A stretch of 64,000 nucleotides of DNA from Plantago ovata (GCA_028274465.1 CM051455.1:115977547-116041546); one strand, 5' to 3'; counted from the first letter of the stretch, positions 35,124 through 46,608 are shown. Numbers and translations: made by a program. Notes: generated by a model from the letters alone, not told the origin.

Positions 35124-36296
35124 TGATGAACGTGTATTTTAGACTTTCATTCGAGTCTTTTTCACCAATTTAGCTATCCTCTAGGTTAATTTAGCTTATA
35201 TTTTAGTGCATTTTATTAAAATAGTGTCATGTTTCCCTTTTCTTTGCATTTTTCAGGTTTTAGGTAAAAAACGGACTTTTATGGACAATATTGATGAACA
35301 GGACGAAGTTTTGGTGTTTTGAGGACATTCGTGGTGTATCTAGAAGGTTCCGGATGAGATTTGAGGCCTAGGGGACGAGTTTCAAGGCTTAAAGGTCACT
35401 AGAAGGCAAATTCGAGTCCGAAAAGGAAACCTCCAGCAAAAAACTCGCTCCACCGACTTTGACCGTCCCGGGCGATTCGCCCGGGATGTGGGGCGGTTCG
35501 CCCCACGTCTTCCGACATCTATATATACGTTTGCTCATTCTCTAAGTTTTTCATACCTTTTCACATTATTTTGAGAGACAAATTCTCTAGAGCCTGTTCT
35601 GGAATTCTTAGCATAGGAGACTCTTTTTCTTATCAACTTGGAGGATTAAGCATAGCAATTGGACCTCGTTGTTTATCAATTCTTGCTTGTGAGTTAGCAA
35701 TTCTTCGGAGATTGACAACCTTCGTCGGTAACATTGTATCTCACGATTTTTCTACTTTTATTTATTTCTTTCAACATGTTTTCATTCAATCTTGCTTTGA
35801 TTCTTGTTGATTGCAATTCATCTATGAGTAGCTAAATCTATCGTTGGTGATAGTATGTGATTTCTTAGCTAGGGTTCTTAATTATGCATGATTGGCTGTA
35901 ACGCGATTCAGACTTGACTTATTGCTTTATTTCTTTGATCTATCTAAGCCCTCTATCTTCGTAGTGTTGAATTGAACGGAACACATTGGACAATTCATGA
36001 TCTTAGATTTCTATGCAAACGTTCAAGTACTTCATGCATGATTATTAACCTGATGCTTTGAATGATCATACTATCGCTAACTTCCATTATTATTGATAAG
36101 AAAATATGTGCTAAGTCGTTTGTTGAGTTTATAGTTTAAGTTAAATTAGATAAAGCTAGTTATAGTCCTTAGAGATCGACACTCAAGGTTATTTTACTTC
36201 TACACTACGTGCCTTGGTTTTCGTTGTAGTTGTGAATTACCTTTGGCTAAAAACAAATTTATTTGATTAATTGAGTCTGACAATCTCGGTTCATCA
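35124..36296 (+). repeat. 3' LTR of the pol-less gypsy element
   Basis: 1,173 bp, ends GGTTCATCA. It carries a two-hairpin island at 35466-35508, one unit fewer than in the 5' LTR. Confidence 0.93.
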
Positions 36297-36301
36297 TCCG
36301 C

Positions 36302-36752
36302 CACGCCACCGCCGGACCGCCGCTCACTTTCTCCCTCTGTTCCCCATATAAAAGGTTAGGAATCCTACTGTCAGTTTATTAATTTAAATTTAGAAAATCT
36401 TAATTTTAATTTAGGGTTTAGGGTTTCTTCATTCAATTTGTTAATTTAGAAACTTGTTCATTGTTAATTGTTAATTTAGGGTTTATGTTTATTTCTTTTC
36501 CTCTGCATTTCATCTACTTCACTGCCTTATTTTTTTTAATTTTTTTTTTCGTTTTGTTAACATCTGAAAACGATTCTGGAAATGATGAATGGTTAATGTA
36601 AATCAATTCTTAATTTAACTGGAAATGCTTAATAATTAACACAATAAGAAAAAAAAAGTGACTGCAATGAACAAAGATTAGAAATATAGAAAATATAAAA
36701 AGTTCAATTTTTATTAATAATATAGTTTACATTCAAGTTTCAGTAGCTAATT
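36302..36752 (+). other. CACTA internal sequence right of the gypsy element
   Basis: CCATATAAAAGG near 36346 looks like a TATA box and TTTAGGGTTTAGGG near 36414 resembles plant telobox words. AT-rich otherwise. No clear coding frame. Confidence 0.35.
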
Positions 36753-37068
36753 CTAGTCACTCTTCATCCCCTCGTCCTCGGAGCTTGACTCCTCATGTAG
36801 GAGCGACCAGTCGATGACATCTTTTGGTTCCAAAAGTTGTTGTTGACATATCTTGCAAAAGACTCCTTGGTCTTCTAAGTGCTCAACCTCCTTGTGCTCA
36901 CAAGGGGGAGGAGTAGTAGATTTGGGGGGAGATGGAGGAAATGCCTCTTGGAGAGCTTCCTCCATTTCGGGATCAATTTGTGGTGGGGGAGAAGGTGGGG
37001 GCGGGGGGGGGGGGGGGGGGGGGAATGTGGGGGTGTTTTTCAAACCTGAATTTGTTAGGGTTTTCCAT
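36753..37068 (-). pseudogene. CACTA antisense small gene: proline-rich protein with Cys/His cluster
   Basis: From ATG 37068 the frame reads MENPNKFRFEKHPHIP and enters a proline run encoded by a 21-base C tract (G tract on +, 37003-37023). The next frame continues PSPPPQIDPEMEEALQEAFPP, then CEHKEVEHLEDQGVFCKIC, possibly a small zinc-binding motif, and ends at 36753. The two frames differ by the length of the C run, so slippage or a sequencing-length error could explain the break. It lies head to head with the gene at 37589, about 520 bases away. I do not recognise the protein. Confidence 0.45.
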
Positions 37069-37588
37069 ATTTGTGTGAGAATATGTTAAACTTAGGTGAC
37101 TTCTTATAGTTGGTGTTGGGAATTCTAAAGGACAAATACACTTTATTGTTAATTTATTAATGTACACATTCATGTATAGGGAAAAATTTATGAGGCTATC
37201 ATTTATATAATGACTTTTAGTATTTTCGAAATTAAAGGATTTTTGATAATATCTAATCATTTTAGAAAGTGTGATGATGATATACGTATATTAGTTCCGA
37301 TATGTTGGTTTAGGCTTACCTTGGGTCATAATCATGTAAACCCTCTATTCTTAATAAGTTGTATATATATAATGTAGTATGTGAGCAAGAAATGTGTCTG
37401 ATGTTTAGGAGTTTGAAGTCTCCATCTTTAGTCAGTAACTAAAGATGGAGATTTCAAGATCCTAAAGATCCAGACATCCTTTCGTGTTCACATATAACCT
37501 TGTATTTGTCTAAACACATCTTGTATTTGTCTAAACACATTAAGAGTTTGTATTTGAGTGTGATGATGCTATATGTATATTAGTTTTC
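37069..37588. other. Shared upstream region of the two CACTA genes
   Basis: AT-rich. It contains an inverted pair CTCCATCTTTAGT / ACTAAAGATGGAG around 37422-37452 and the direct repeat CTTGTATTTGTCTAAACACAT near 37490-37530 (two copies; each word is 21 bases including the first C). Confidence 0.45.
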
Positions 37589-37970
37589 ATGGATCAAGCA
37601 CAGCAACCGGGCGGCCCTCGACGTACCAATGGGAAGCCAGTATTGTCCACCAAGGGATCTAAGTAAGTTCTTAATAAATTGGTATTTAATTGTTCTTGTA
37701 TATATAGTTGTTGGTACTCCAACTTTTAATTGGTCAAAATGTGTGACAGGTTTGAACCTACCTGGGCTTCTAGAAGGATTTCAATGCTCATGAAAAGAGA
37801 GTTCTTTACGCCTCCTAGGAGTGGCGGAGAAAGGTGGGCTACGGTTCCTCGACCGTGAAGGAGCACTTGTGGGAAGAAATTCCAGGTACTTTACTATCTT
37901 TACTTGAATATTTCTATATTTGATTCTTGGGGCATTGCCTTAATTATATACGTGTACGTACATTATTTGT

Positions 37971-38057
37971 TTGGGGCATTGCCTATAGTATATATTCTTT
38001 GGCCATTGCCTATAGTATCTATTCTTGGGGCATTGCCTATAGTATCTATTCTTGGGA
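37971..38057 (+). repeat. 27-bp tandem repeat in a CACTA intron
   Basis: Three and a fraction copies of a unit containing GGCATTGCCTATAGTATCTA. The palindrome-like core is inside the predicted second intron. Confidence 0.85.
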
Positions 38058-38070
38058 TTTTTTGTGGAAT

Positions 38071-38120
38071 TGTTGTGTTGCAGGAATACTGATGTGGGAT
38101 TGTTGTGTTGCAGAAATACT
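38071..38120 (+). repeat. Duplicated 3' splice site
   Basis: TGTTGTGTTGCAG followed by AATACT occurs twice, 30 bases apart (38071 and 38101). Either copy could serve as acceptor; use of the first would add 30 bases. Confidence 0.75.
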
Positions 38121-38614
38121 ACTATGTCGCTCCTGCCAAGGCGGAGGAGATATTGAGGGTATTCAACATCCGGGCGGAAAAGACTCACAGGCATTCGATT
38201 TATTATGCCAAGGAAAGGTACTTTCGGCATAAAGAATGGGTTGAGTACCTCAATCCGGAGCATCGGGATCTGTGGCTAGAATCGTGACAGAACCATGTGA
38301 CCCGTGAGCACGCACATAGGGATGGGGCATTGACGGCTGAAGGGGTCGGTTGGTTAGTGGAGAGCACGTAGGATTAGTGCTTTTTAGGATTGTTATTCGT
38401 TATCCGTACATTTTAGGATTCTCGTTTATTTTAATGATTATCTTCGTACCTTTTAGTTTCTTTGTACGTACACTTTTAATTTTTTTATTGAAATTTCGAT
38501 TATCGTAAAATGAATCAATCGTATATATTTTGTTAGTCGTACTCAATTTTGAGTTAAAATAACAATTTTTCACATAAATTCAGTAAAACAAAAAATCAAT
38601 TTTAAAAAAAAAAT

Positions 38615-38963
38615 CAGAGAAGTTAGCGACGGATTAGATTATCCGTCGCCAAATTCCCCTCGCAAGGGAATGACACGTGTCCCTTAGCTTTAGCGACGGA
38701 ATACATAATCCGTCGCTATTTATAGATACGGATAAAGTCATCCGTCTCGATGTTGGTCAACGACAATATAGCGACGGATAAACTGAACCGTCGCTACATA
38801 TAGAGACGGATAATATTAGCCGTATCTTTATTTTTTAGCGACGCCACTTTTCGCGACGTCCTATTTAGCGACGGGCTTTCCGTCGCTATTGGTGTTTAGC
38901 GACGGATCGCTAACATATAGCGACGGATGCTATCCGTCGCTAAAATCAGTTTTCCTTGTAGTG
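38615..38963. repeat. Right subterminal repeat region and end of the CACTA element
   Basis: About ten GCGACGGAT-type words in both orientations, ending in the terminal inverted repeat and CTTGTAGTG. Confidence 0.88.
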
Positions 38964-38966
38964 TAG

Positions 38967-40824
38967 TTGTCAAGTGTGATTTTGTAGGATGTATCCTATC
39001 TCACTTTCGATGGCTTCCTTCCAAAAAGGAGCATCCGAAGAAGACAACGCTTCCTTTATTGTCTTTGGATCATTATTTTCTACCAAATAAGAGGTTAGAA
39101 AATCTGGACCAAATTTCTTTGGTTTCTTGGCACGTTCGGTACGTCGAGGTTCAATGTCATGAGTCTCTTTATTCTCTTGCATTGAACTTCTCTTACGTTT
39201 CTTTCCACTAATTTCAATGTCTTGAGCCTTAGTATTCTCTTGCATTGAAATGCTACGAAAACCACTAGATTCAAGATCATGAGCCTTGGTTATCTCTTGA
39301 CTTGAATTAGGTAACGTGCTAGAAGTCCCCACATTTGATCCATTCTCTTCACTTGGCGCATAATTTTTATCTTCAATGTCATGAGTCTTGGTTATCTCTT
39401 GCATTGAATTCTTATCTTCACCAAGTTCTCTTTCTTGAATTTTAAAAAAATTCTAGTCTTTCTTTTCTTTTCTAGGAAAAATATTTTCAAAGAAATAAGC
39501 ATTCCTAGATTCAATGATTGTCCCCACATTTATATCGCTTCTTTCGGATCGATGAACTAAGAAGCGATATGCATTACTATTGTTTGCATATCCTATGAAA
39601 ATGCCATCAATAGTTTTAGGACCAATCTTTACTTGTTTAGGCTTAGGTACATCCACCATTGCAAAACATCCCCACACTTTTAAGTATTTAAAAGTTGGAG
39701 GGTTTCCTTTCCATAACTCGTACGGTATCTTGTTATTATTCTTGCGAGGGATTCTATTTAGAATTTTATTCGCCGTTAGAATGGCGTCTCCCCACAAGTT
39801 CTGGGGTAAACCAGAAGTTATTAACATAGCATTCATCATCTCCTTCAATGTTCGATTTTTGCGTTCAGCAATACCATTTGATTGAGGAGAATATGGGGCA
39901 GTAGTTTGATGGATGATACCATGATGAGAACAAAATTCATCAAATGGTGCTCCATACTCCCCACCTCTATCACTACAAATTGCTTTAATTCGTAAACCAA
40001 GTTGATCAACTTCAGTTTTAAATTGCTTGAAAGCATTCAAGGCTTCATCTTTTCTATGTAACAAGTAAACATAGCAATACCTTGTACTATCATCAATGAA
40101 CGTCACAAAGTATTTCTTACCTCCTCTTGTTTGTACAAATTAAGTCACATAGATCACTACGAATTAATTCTAGAGGAGATGTCTTCCTTTCTACAGATTT
40201 GAAAAGTAACTTTGTAAATTTTGCTTCTACACATACCTCACATTTGTGTTGTGGGTCTATGTCGAAAGAAGACAACAAATCATTCTTTACAAGTTTCTTG
40301 AGTGACTTGTAGTTAACATGTCCAAGTCTATTATGCCACAAATTAGAAGATTCAACCAAGTAAGCAGAAGAGAACTTTTCATTTCCAACTTTGTGGGTTA
40401 CAGACATTACATTGACCTTGAAGAGCCCGTCAGCGACGTAGCCTCTTCCAACAAACAAACCATTTTTGGTTATTATAAATTTTTCAGACTCAAATGCTAG
40501 TTTAAAACCAGCCTTGACCAAGAGAGTTCCAGAAATCAGGTTCTTGCGAATGTTCGGGACATGCATCACATCCTTAAGGACAAGTTTCTTTTCCGAAGTC
40601 AATTTGAGGATCACATTTCCAACACCTGGCACCTCCGATGAAGCCTGATTTCCCATGTAGAGTCTCTTGTCCGAAACTGGGGTGTAGGTAGAGAAGACAC
40701 TATTGTCAGAACATATGTGCCGGGTCGCACCGGTATCCAACCACCATTGATTTGGAGTTTCCACCAAGTTTGCTTCAAGAACAACTGTAGAAAATTCCGT
40801 AATCATGTATTCCACTTCATTCAC
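38967..40824 (-). pseudogene. Copia protease and integrase (fossil)
   Basis: The - strand has [15 protein letters not shown] (aspartic protease active site), [18 protein letters not shown] (zinc-binding GAG-pre-integrase), then the integrase core: FIDDSTRYCYVYLL, ICSDRGGEYGAPF and SPQSNGIAERKNRTL. WGDAILTANKILNRIP and GYANNSNAYRFL follow. The C-terminal linker contains repeated KTHDIE/KAHDLE-like segments (39100-39400). A few breaks are present. The frame leads into the RT at 30186 across the CACTA insertion. Confidence 0.9.
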
Positions 40825-41052
40825 ATGAGAGGAGGGTGTTTCTTCAACAATGTGTGCTTTTGCCTTTCCTTTCTTTTCTTCTTTGAGTTGCTTTTTGAAA
40901 GAACGTCAATCCTTCTTCATGTGTCCAGGCTTTTTACAATGCTGAGAAATCCCATTGAACCTTTTTGCGGGTTGTTGAGCATTAGAGTTTCCTTCATCTT
41001 GGTGTTTATGCTTTTTGGATTTGTCCTTCGACTCCACCAAGTTAGCTTTAGC

Positions 41053-41742
41053 CTACAAAGGTTGTTTCTCCTTGCTCAAAGCTTTCTTATTGTCTTCTTG
41101 AATCTGGTGTTTGACAATAAGATCTTCCAACTTCATTTCCTTATACTTCAATTTCAAGTAACTGCTAAACTCTCCCCAAGAAGGCGGAAGTTTTTCAATT
41201 AGAGAAGCAACCAAGAAAGCTTCGTTGGGCTTCAAATTTTCAGAATCCAACTCATGCAAAATCATTTGAAATTCTTGCACTTGACTCGCAACGGACTTGG
41301 AGTCAACCATTTTGTAGTTGAGGAATTTGGCGACCATGAATTTCTTCAAGCCAGTATCCTCAGCACTATACTTCTTCTCAAGTGATTCCCATAGAGTTTT
41401 GGCATGATCCACATCACAATAAACAATGTAGAGAGAATCGGAAAGACAATTCAGAATGTAATTCTTACACATGAAGTCATTGTGCAACCATCCATCATAG
41501 GCAAGTTGCTTCCTCTTGTTTTCATCAATGATGGACTGTTTTTCTTCGGCATTAGCATTTGGATTTGCATCAACATCGGCCAGAATGGGTGGAGAGGGAA
41601 TGTCATCTCGAATGTAGGATGAAGTTCCAAGAGTAGTGAGATAGAACAACATCTTTTGCTTCCATCGTTTGAAGTTGGCACCTCCAAACTTCTCCGGTCG
41701 TTCGTTTGGTATGATTATACGGGAACCTTCATTAGTAGCCAT
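41053..41742 (-). pseudogene. Copia gag (fossil)
   Basis: Starts MATNEGSRIIIPNERPEKF and has the UBN2-type gag pattern (FGGANFKRWKQKMLFYLTTL, LNCLSDSLYIVYCDVDHAK, LWESLEKKYSAEDTG, LPPSWGEFSSYLKLK). A degraded zinc-knuckle region (CKKPGHMKK) lies just downstream near 40930. The ATG is only about 30 bases from the LTR, leaving little room for a normal leader. Confidence 0.85.
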
Positions 41743-41917
41743 TGCTCAAACACCGGAATCTTGTCTTAAGTTTGTTGTAAGCGTGATGCTTTATTTTCTG
41801 GAGCAAAGTGTTTGAACAATATAGAGTGAAACAAGGCGAGTAGAGTCGATAGTTTGACTATCTCTCCTTAAGACAAGATTGCTCCGCTCGTGGTGCTTAC
41901 GGAATTATCGCAATTTC

Positions 41918-44275
41918 TGATGAATGTGTATTTTACACTTTCATTTGAGTCTTTTTCACCTATTTTAGCTATCCTCTATGTTAATTTAGCTATATTTTAG
42001 TGCATTTTATTATAATAGTGTCACGTTTCCCTTTAGTTTTTATTTTACAGGTTTTGGTTGAAAAACGAGGTTTTCTGGGCAATTATATTGAAGCAGACAA
42101 GGAATTGGTGTTCCAGAAGCCTAATTGGAGTATCTGAAAGATTCCGGATAGGATTTGAAGTCTAGGGGTCGAATCTGAAGGCTAAAAGGTCACTAGAAGG
42201 CAGAAACCGAGTCCGAAAAGGGGAAGAAATCCAAAAATGCGTCGAAAACGTGTAAAGGGCCGAAAAACACTCCCGGGCGAGTCGCCCGGGACGTGGAGAG
42301 AATCGCCCCACACCAGGCGCATCGCCCGGTGTGTGGGGCCCTTTGCCCCACACAATTCGAATGCCTATATATATGAGCTCAGTTTTCTCCGTTTTTCATA
42401 CTTTTCCAGACCTTTTCTCTCACCTTTCTCAGTAGTTTTAGGTAGGAATTCTCCAGAGCCTGTTCTGGGGGTTCTTAGCTTAGGAGATACTTTTTCTTAG
42501 CAGTTTGGAGCTTGTAAGATCGCGATTCTTCGGAGATTGACAACCTTCGGTAACATTGTATCTTACAATTTTTCTATTTATATTTATATATCTTTCATCA
42601 TGTTTTCATTCATTCGTGGTATGATTTCTCTTGATTGCATGACATCTATGAGTAGCTAAACTTCTTGTTGGTGATAGTATGTGATTTCTTAGCGAAGGGT
42701 TAATAATTATGCTAATGGCTATATCGCGCATTATACCTAGAGTTATTGCTTTATTTCTTTGATCTATCTAAATCTCTATCTTCGTAGTGTTGAATAATTA
42801 CAGAACACACTGGACAATTCATTGATCCTTTGATCTATCTAAATCTCTATCTTCGTAGTGTTGAATAATTACGGAACACAACTGGACAATTCATTGATCA
42901 AAGATCTCTATGCAAAACCGGGGAATAAAGACTCCATTTTTTGTGTTTCATTGTTTTTTGCATTAGAGTCTAGCTTAGTTGCTTGAGGACAAGCAAAGGT
43001 TCGGTTTGGGGAGTTTGATGAATGTGTATTTTACACTTTCATTTGAGTCTTTTTCACCTATTTTAGCTATCCTCTATGTTAATTTAGCTATATTTTAGTG
43101 CATATTATTAGAATAGTGTCACGTTTCCCTTTAGTTTTTATTTTACAGGTTTTGGTTGAAAAACGACATTTTCCGGGCAATTATATTGAAGTAGACAAGG
43201 AATTGGTGTTCCAGAAGCCTAATTGGAGAATCTGAAAGTTTCCGGATAGGATTTGAAGTCTAGGGGTCGAGTCTGAAGGCTAAAAGGTCACTAGAAGGCA
43301 GAAACCGAGTCCGAAAAGGGGAAGAAATCCAAAAATGCGTAAAGGGCCGAAAAACACTCCCGGGCGAGTCGCCCGGGACGTGGGGCGAATCGCCCCACAC
43401 CAGGCGAATCGCCCGGTGTGTGGGGCCCTTCGCCCTACACAATTCGAATGCCTATATATATGAGCTCAGTTTTCTCCGTTTTTCATACTTTTCCAGACCT
43501 TTTCTCTCACCTTTCTCAGTAGTTTTAGGTAGGAATTCTCCAGAGCCTGTTCTGGGGGTTCTTAGCTTAGGAGATACTTTTTCTTAGCAGTTTGGAGCTT
43601 GTAAGATCGCGATTTTTCGGAGATTGACAACCTTCGGTAACATTGTATCTTACAATTTTTCGATTTATATTTATATATCTTTCATCATGTTTTCATTCAT
43701 TCGTGGTATGATTTCTCTTGATTACATGAAATCTGTGAGTAGCTAAACTTCTCGTTGGTGATAGTATGTGATTTCTTAGCGAAGGGTTAATAATTATGCT
43801 AATGGCTATATCGCGCATTATACCTAGAGTTATTGCTTTATTTCTTTGATCTATCTAAATCTCTATCTTCGTAGTGTTGAATAATTACAGAACACACTGG
43901 ACAATTCATTGATCCTTTGATCTATCTAAATCTCTATCTTCGTAGTGTTGAATAATTACGGAACACAACTGGACAATTCATTGATCAAAGATCTCTATGC
44001 AAAACCGGGGAATTTATGCATGATTATTAACCTGCTATGCTTTGAATGACCATACTATCACCAATCTCCATTATCTGTTAAGAAAAACCTTTGCTAAGTC
44101 GTCCGCTGTTTTTATATTCTTAAGTTAGGTTAGATAAAGCTAGTTATAGTCCTTAGAGATCGACAGTCGAGGTTATTCTACTGCTACACTACGGTTTTCG
44201 TTGTAGTTGTGAATTGCCTTTGGCTAAATACAAATTTATTTGATTAGTTGGAACCCGACAATCCAACGCTCATCA
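41918..44275 (+). mobile_element. Gypsy remnant, family TGATGAATG: two LTRs with almost no interior
   Basis: The first LTR copy begins at 41918 and is shortened. About 90 bases of 3' interior with the polypurine tract (GGTTTGGGGAGTT) follow, then a complete LTR (43016-44275) ending GCTCATCA. Each LTR carries a four-hairpin island (42271-42352, 43357-43440) just before TATATATA, and a shared ~76-bp tandem duplication around TCTTCGTAGTGTTGAATAAT. It is a cousin of the element at 30840. No clean target duplication is visible. Confidence 0.85.
43357..43440. repeat. Four-hairpin palindrome island before the LTR TATA box
   Basis: CCCGGGCGAGTCGCCCGGG, GTGGGGCGAATCGCCCCAC, CACCAGGCGAATCGCCCGGTG and GTGTGGGGCCCTTCGCC pair on themselves one after another. 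CTATATATATG begins 12 bases later at 43452. Confidence 0.92.
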
Positions 44276-44621
44276 GTCTCCCAGGATAAAACTACTCTTA
44301 AGATGGCTAAGGAGCACTCCAATAGCCGAATCTATCGAACTTACTTTGAGTATGAAGAATGCAAGAGAGAAAGAAGAGAAGAAGAGAGAAGGAGATGGAG
44401 TTTTCAAGTGTGTTGGAGAAATGAATCTCCTTCTCTATTTATACTTCTCATGAGGCACCATTGAAAGTGTTCAAGACCCTTCAAAAAGGTTTTAATAAAT
44501 AGTTACACAACTATTCATTAAAAGTCATACACTTTGAGAAAGCAACCATTCTCCAAAAGGCACAAATTTTCGCCAGATTTTACTTACGAATAGATGTTTG
44601 TTTGCACAAAGATTTTCACCA

Positions 44622-44695
44622 ACAGACGCATCTGTCCCAGTGGCGTGAGCTCAAGTTACTATCCAGAAGGTTCTAGGTTCGAACCTAGCGTCTGT
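44622..44695 (+). other. tRNA-like module in the other copia LTR
   Basis: An 8-bp terminal stem (ACAGACGC with GCGTCTGT) encloses TGGCGTGAGCTCAAG and CTAGGTTCGAACCTAG. The acceptor-like stem pairs perfectly here. Confidence 0.65.
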
Positions 44696-45020
44696 AAACA
44701 TTAATTTTGGGCTTTTTGGGCCTTATTTCATCTCCAACATTGTTGTATACAATTTTGGTTGCATATTACATACCTCTTTAATTTTCTCATGAATTTTAGC
44801 ACAATGGAGTTTTCTTCCATGTGTGTATAAATGCCTTAATTCATTCACTTATTGATCTATCCACTTATTGCATTAATCACCCTTTCACCTCATGAGGATT
44901 TTAGTGATTTAACACGTTCTAGTGACACACACGATTACGAAACCGTGTTGGGCGCCCTTAGACCAATACAACGAACGAATTGAAAGCGCATTCTTTTTAA
45001 CTAAAATTCCGAATAAAGAT

Positions 45021-46608
45021 AAAAGGAAAAGTCAGTTGGAAACAAGTCTGCTCCCCCTTACATTCTGGTGGTTTAGGTGTTAGGAACTTACATGTTTTGA
45101 ATAAGGCTCTACTTTTAAAACATCTTTGGAACTTGATTTATCATCCTTCCTCTCTTTGGGCCTCAGTTTATAAACATAAGTATTTTCCTAACTCTATACT
45201 ACAAGAAGCCATAGCCAAACCACAAGTAGCTGGTTTTGGAAAAATTTAGTAAAACTAAAAAATGAGTTTTTTGGGGGTTTATCTTCAAAAATTGGAGATG
45301 GATCCACTACTCTTTTTTGGAAAGATAATTGTTGTAACAACAATATTTTAACTGATTATACTAACCAGGATCACGATTTAAGTTTAACTGTTTGTGATGT
45401 TATTACCTCTGGAAATTGGGATATTAATGCTTTGCAGGATCTGCTGCCTCAACACTTAGTTCTGGAAATAATTGGCATCCCAATCTCATACACCATGAAA
45501 CCTGATACCTTGGTTTGGAAGGAGACAAATTCTGGAACTTTCTCTATTAAAAGTGCATATAATTTACTTTTCCAAATGATCAATTCCTCCCCATGTCCTT
45601 GCTGGCCTTGGAAGAAATTGTGGAAACTTAAATTATTGCATAGAATCAAATTCTTTGCATGGATGGCCTTGCTTGATAGATTACCAACCGCCCAAAATCT
45701 CTTCAGACATAATATTATACCATCTGATACTTGTTCCCAATGCAATACTAGCCCTTAAACCTTCGAACATCTTTTTTTCTTCTGCCCTGTATTCGCGCAA
45801 ACAAGAAACCTTCTCATTAATGTTTTCCAACCTGATGAACCCCTCACGCTCCAAAACCTCATTTTCATCAAGGAAGAAAGCTCTGACCAGATCCAATTTA
45901 TTATTTTTTGCTGGTTGGTATGGAAAACCAGAAATGAAATCATCTTTGCTCAAAAAGAGTTTAGTGAAACAAAATTCAAACACTTGTTGTACTATACTCT
46001 CCAAGATCATGCCATGGCCTTTCCTGTTAAACAGCCATCCACCAAAATTCCCTTCACATGCTATTGGAAACCGCCTGAGGAAGGTTTTGTATGCCTAAAT
46101 ATAGACGGTCATTTTACCCTATAGATGGCTCTGCAGGCGCAGGGGCAATAATACGAAATAACAAAGGAGAATTGTTATAGCAGCAGCACAATACTCAGGA
46201 AGAACATATATTCTCACTGCTGAATTCCAAGCCCTAAACTTGGGGATGAGTTTATGTGACAAGATCAATTGTAAGAAAATTATTATACAAACTGATTCTA
46301 AAACTCTTGTTGATTGTCTGAACAGGGATCATCCAGTGGATTTCCACCACGACCATCTGCTCGAAGACATAACTAGGAGAATGTCCAACTTGGAAGAAGT
46401 GAGGCCCCGTTTTGTGTATAGACAATGCAATGCAGCTGCTGACGTTTTGGCTAAGGAAGCTACAAAAAAGACTTTTGGAAGTAACTTTTGTAGAATTGAT
46501 GCAAGCTTACTTTTTGTTTGCGATTCATGCCCTGCGTGGCTGTTAAAAACAATCCATTCGGATGTTAGTAGTACTTATACTAGATCTGTTAATCATACTC
46601 TTAGTTAA
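45021..46608 (+). pseudogene. LINE ORF2, 3' part: zf-RVT and RNase H
   Basis: Continues KGKVSWKQVCSPLHSGGLGV and LLLKHLWNLI after the copia element. zf-RVT: WKLKLLHRIKFFAWMALLDR and CSQCNTSP ... FEHLFFFCP, interrupted by a stop at 45756-45758. The RNase H part has CYWKPPEEGFVCLNIDG, EFQALNLGM (frame-changed), IIQTDSKTLVDCL and YRQCNAAADVLAKEA, ending at 46608. Stops near 45249 and 46124 and frame changes near 46170 inactivate it. A C-terminal RNase H is known in part of plant L1 elements. Confidence 0.88.

Larger units (their letters stand above)
30840..36296 (+). mobile_element. Pol-less Ty3/gypsy element (Athila-like), family TGATGAACG
   Basis: LTRs at 30840-32030 and 35124-36296; duplication TCCGC at 30835-30839 and 36297-36301. 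A tRNA-Asp-type primer site follows the first LTR and a polypurine tract precedes the second. The 3.1-kb interior has only a gag remnant and an acidic linker-like frame, with no protease, RT or integrase. It is therefore a large non-autonomous derivative with several breaks. The LTRs differ by about 2% by eye, under one million years at 1.3e-8 per site per year. Confidence 0.92.
37589..38287 (+). pseudogene. CACTA sense gene (three exons, plant transposase-like)
   Basis: Exon 1 (37589-37662) encodes MDQAQQPGGPRRTNGKP and ends AA/GTAAGT. Exon 2 starts at 37750 after GTGACAG and reads FEPTWASRRISMLMKREFF; later, in a shifted frame, VKEHLWEEIP, ending at a GT near 37884. Exon 3 starts after TTGCAG (38114) and encodes KYYYVAPAKAEEILRVFN ... 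AKERYFRHKEWVEYLNPEHR to a stop at 38287. WASR, EHLWEEI and the charged C terminus recall the small Ptta/En/Spm proteins. The frame change inside exon 2 suggests decay or a missed splice form. Confidence 0.5.
30187..38963 (+). mobile_element. CACTA (En/Spm) DNA transposon, about 8.8 kb including a nested gypsy element
   Basis: The ends are inverted copies beginning CACTACAAGAAAAC (left) and CACTACAAGGAAAAC (right, read inward). The 3-bp duplication TAG lies at 30184-30186 and 38964-38966. Many copies of TAGCGACGGAT in both orientations fill about 300 bases inside each end. Those three features define the CACTA superfamily. Without the gypsy insertion it is about 3.3 kb. It lacks a recognisable DDE transposase, so it is non-autonomous. 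Confidence 0.95.
27284..45015 (-). mobile_element. Ty1/copia element, host to two later insertions
   Basis: LTRs at 27284-28166 and, interrupted, at 41773-41917 plus 44276-45015. The duplication AAGAT is at 27279-27283 and 45016-45020. On the - strand the order is gag, protease, integrase, RT, RNase H. Without the CACTA and gypsy insertions it is about 6.6 kb. The LTRs differ at roughly 4-5% of positions by eye, about 1.5-2 million years if 1.3e-8 changes per site per year is assumed. It has several breaks besides the insertions. Confidence 0.92.
41773..45015 (-). repeat. 5' LTR of the copia element, interrupted by a gypsy remnant
   Basis: Matches 27284-28166 in two pieces, 41773-41917 and 44276-45015. 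The tRNA-like module lies at 44622-44695. Confidence 0.88.
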
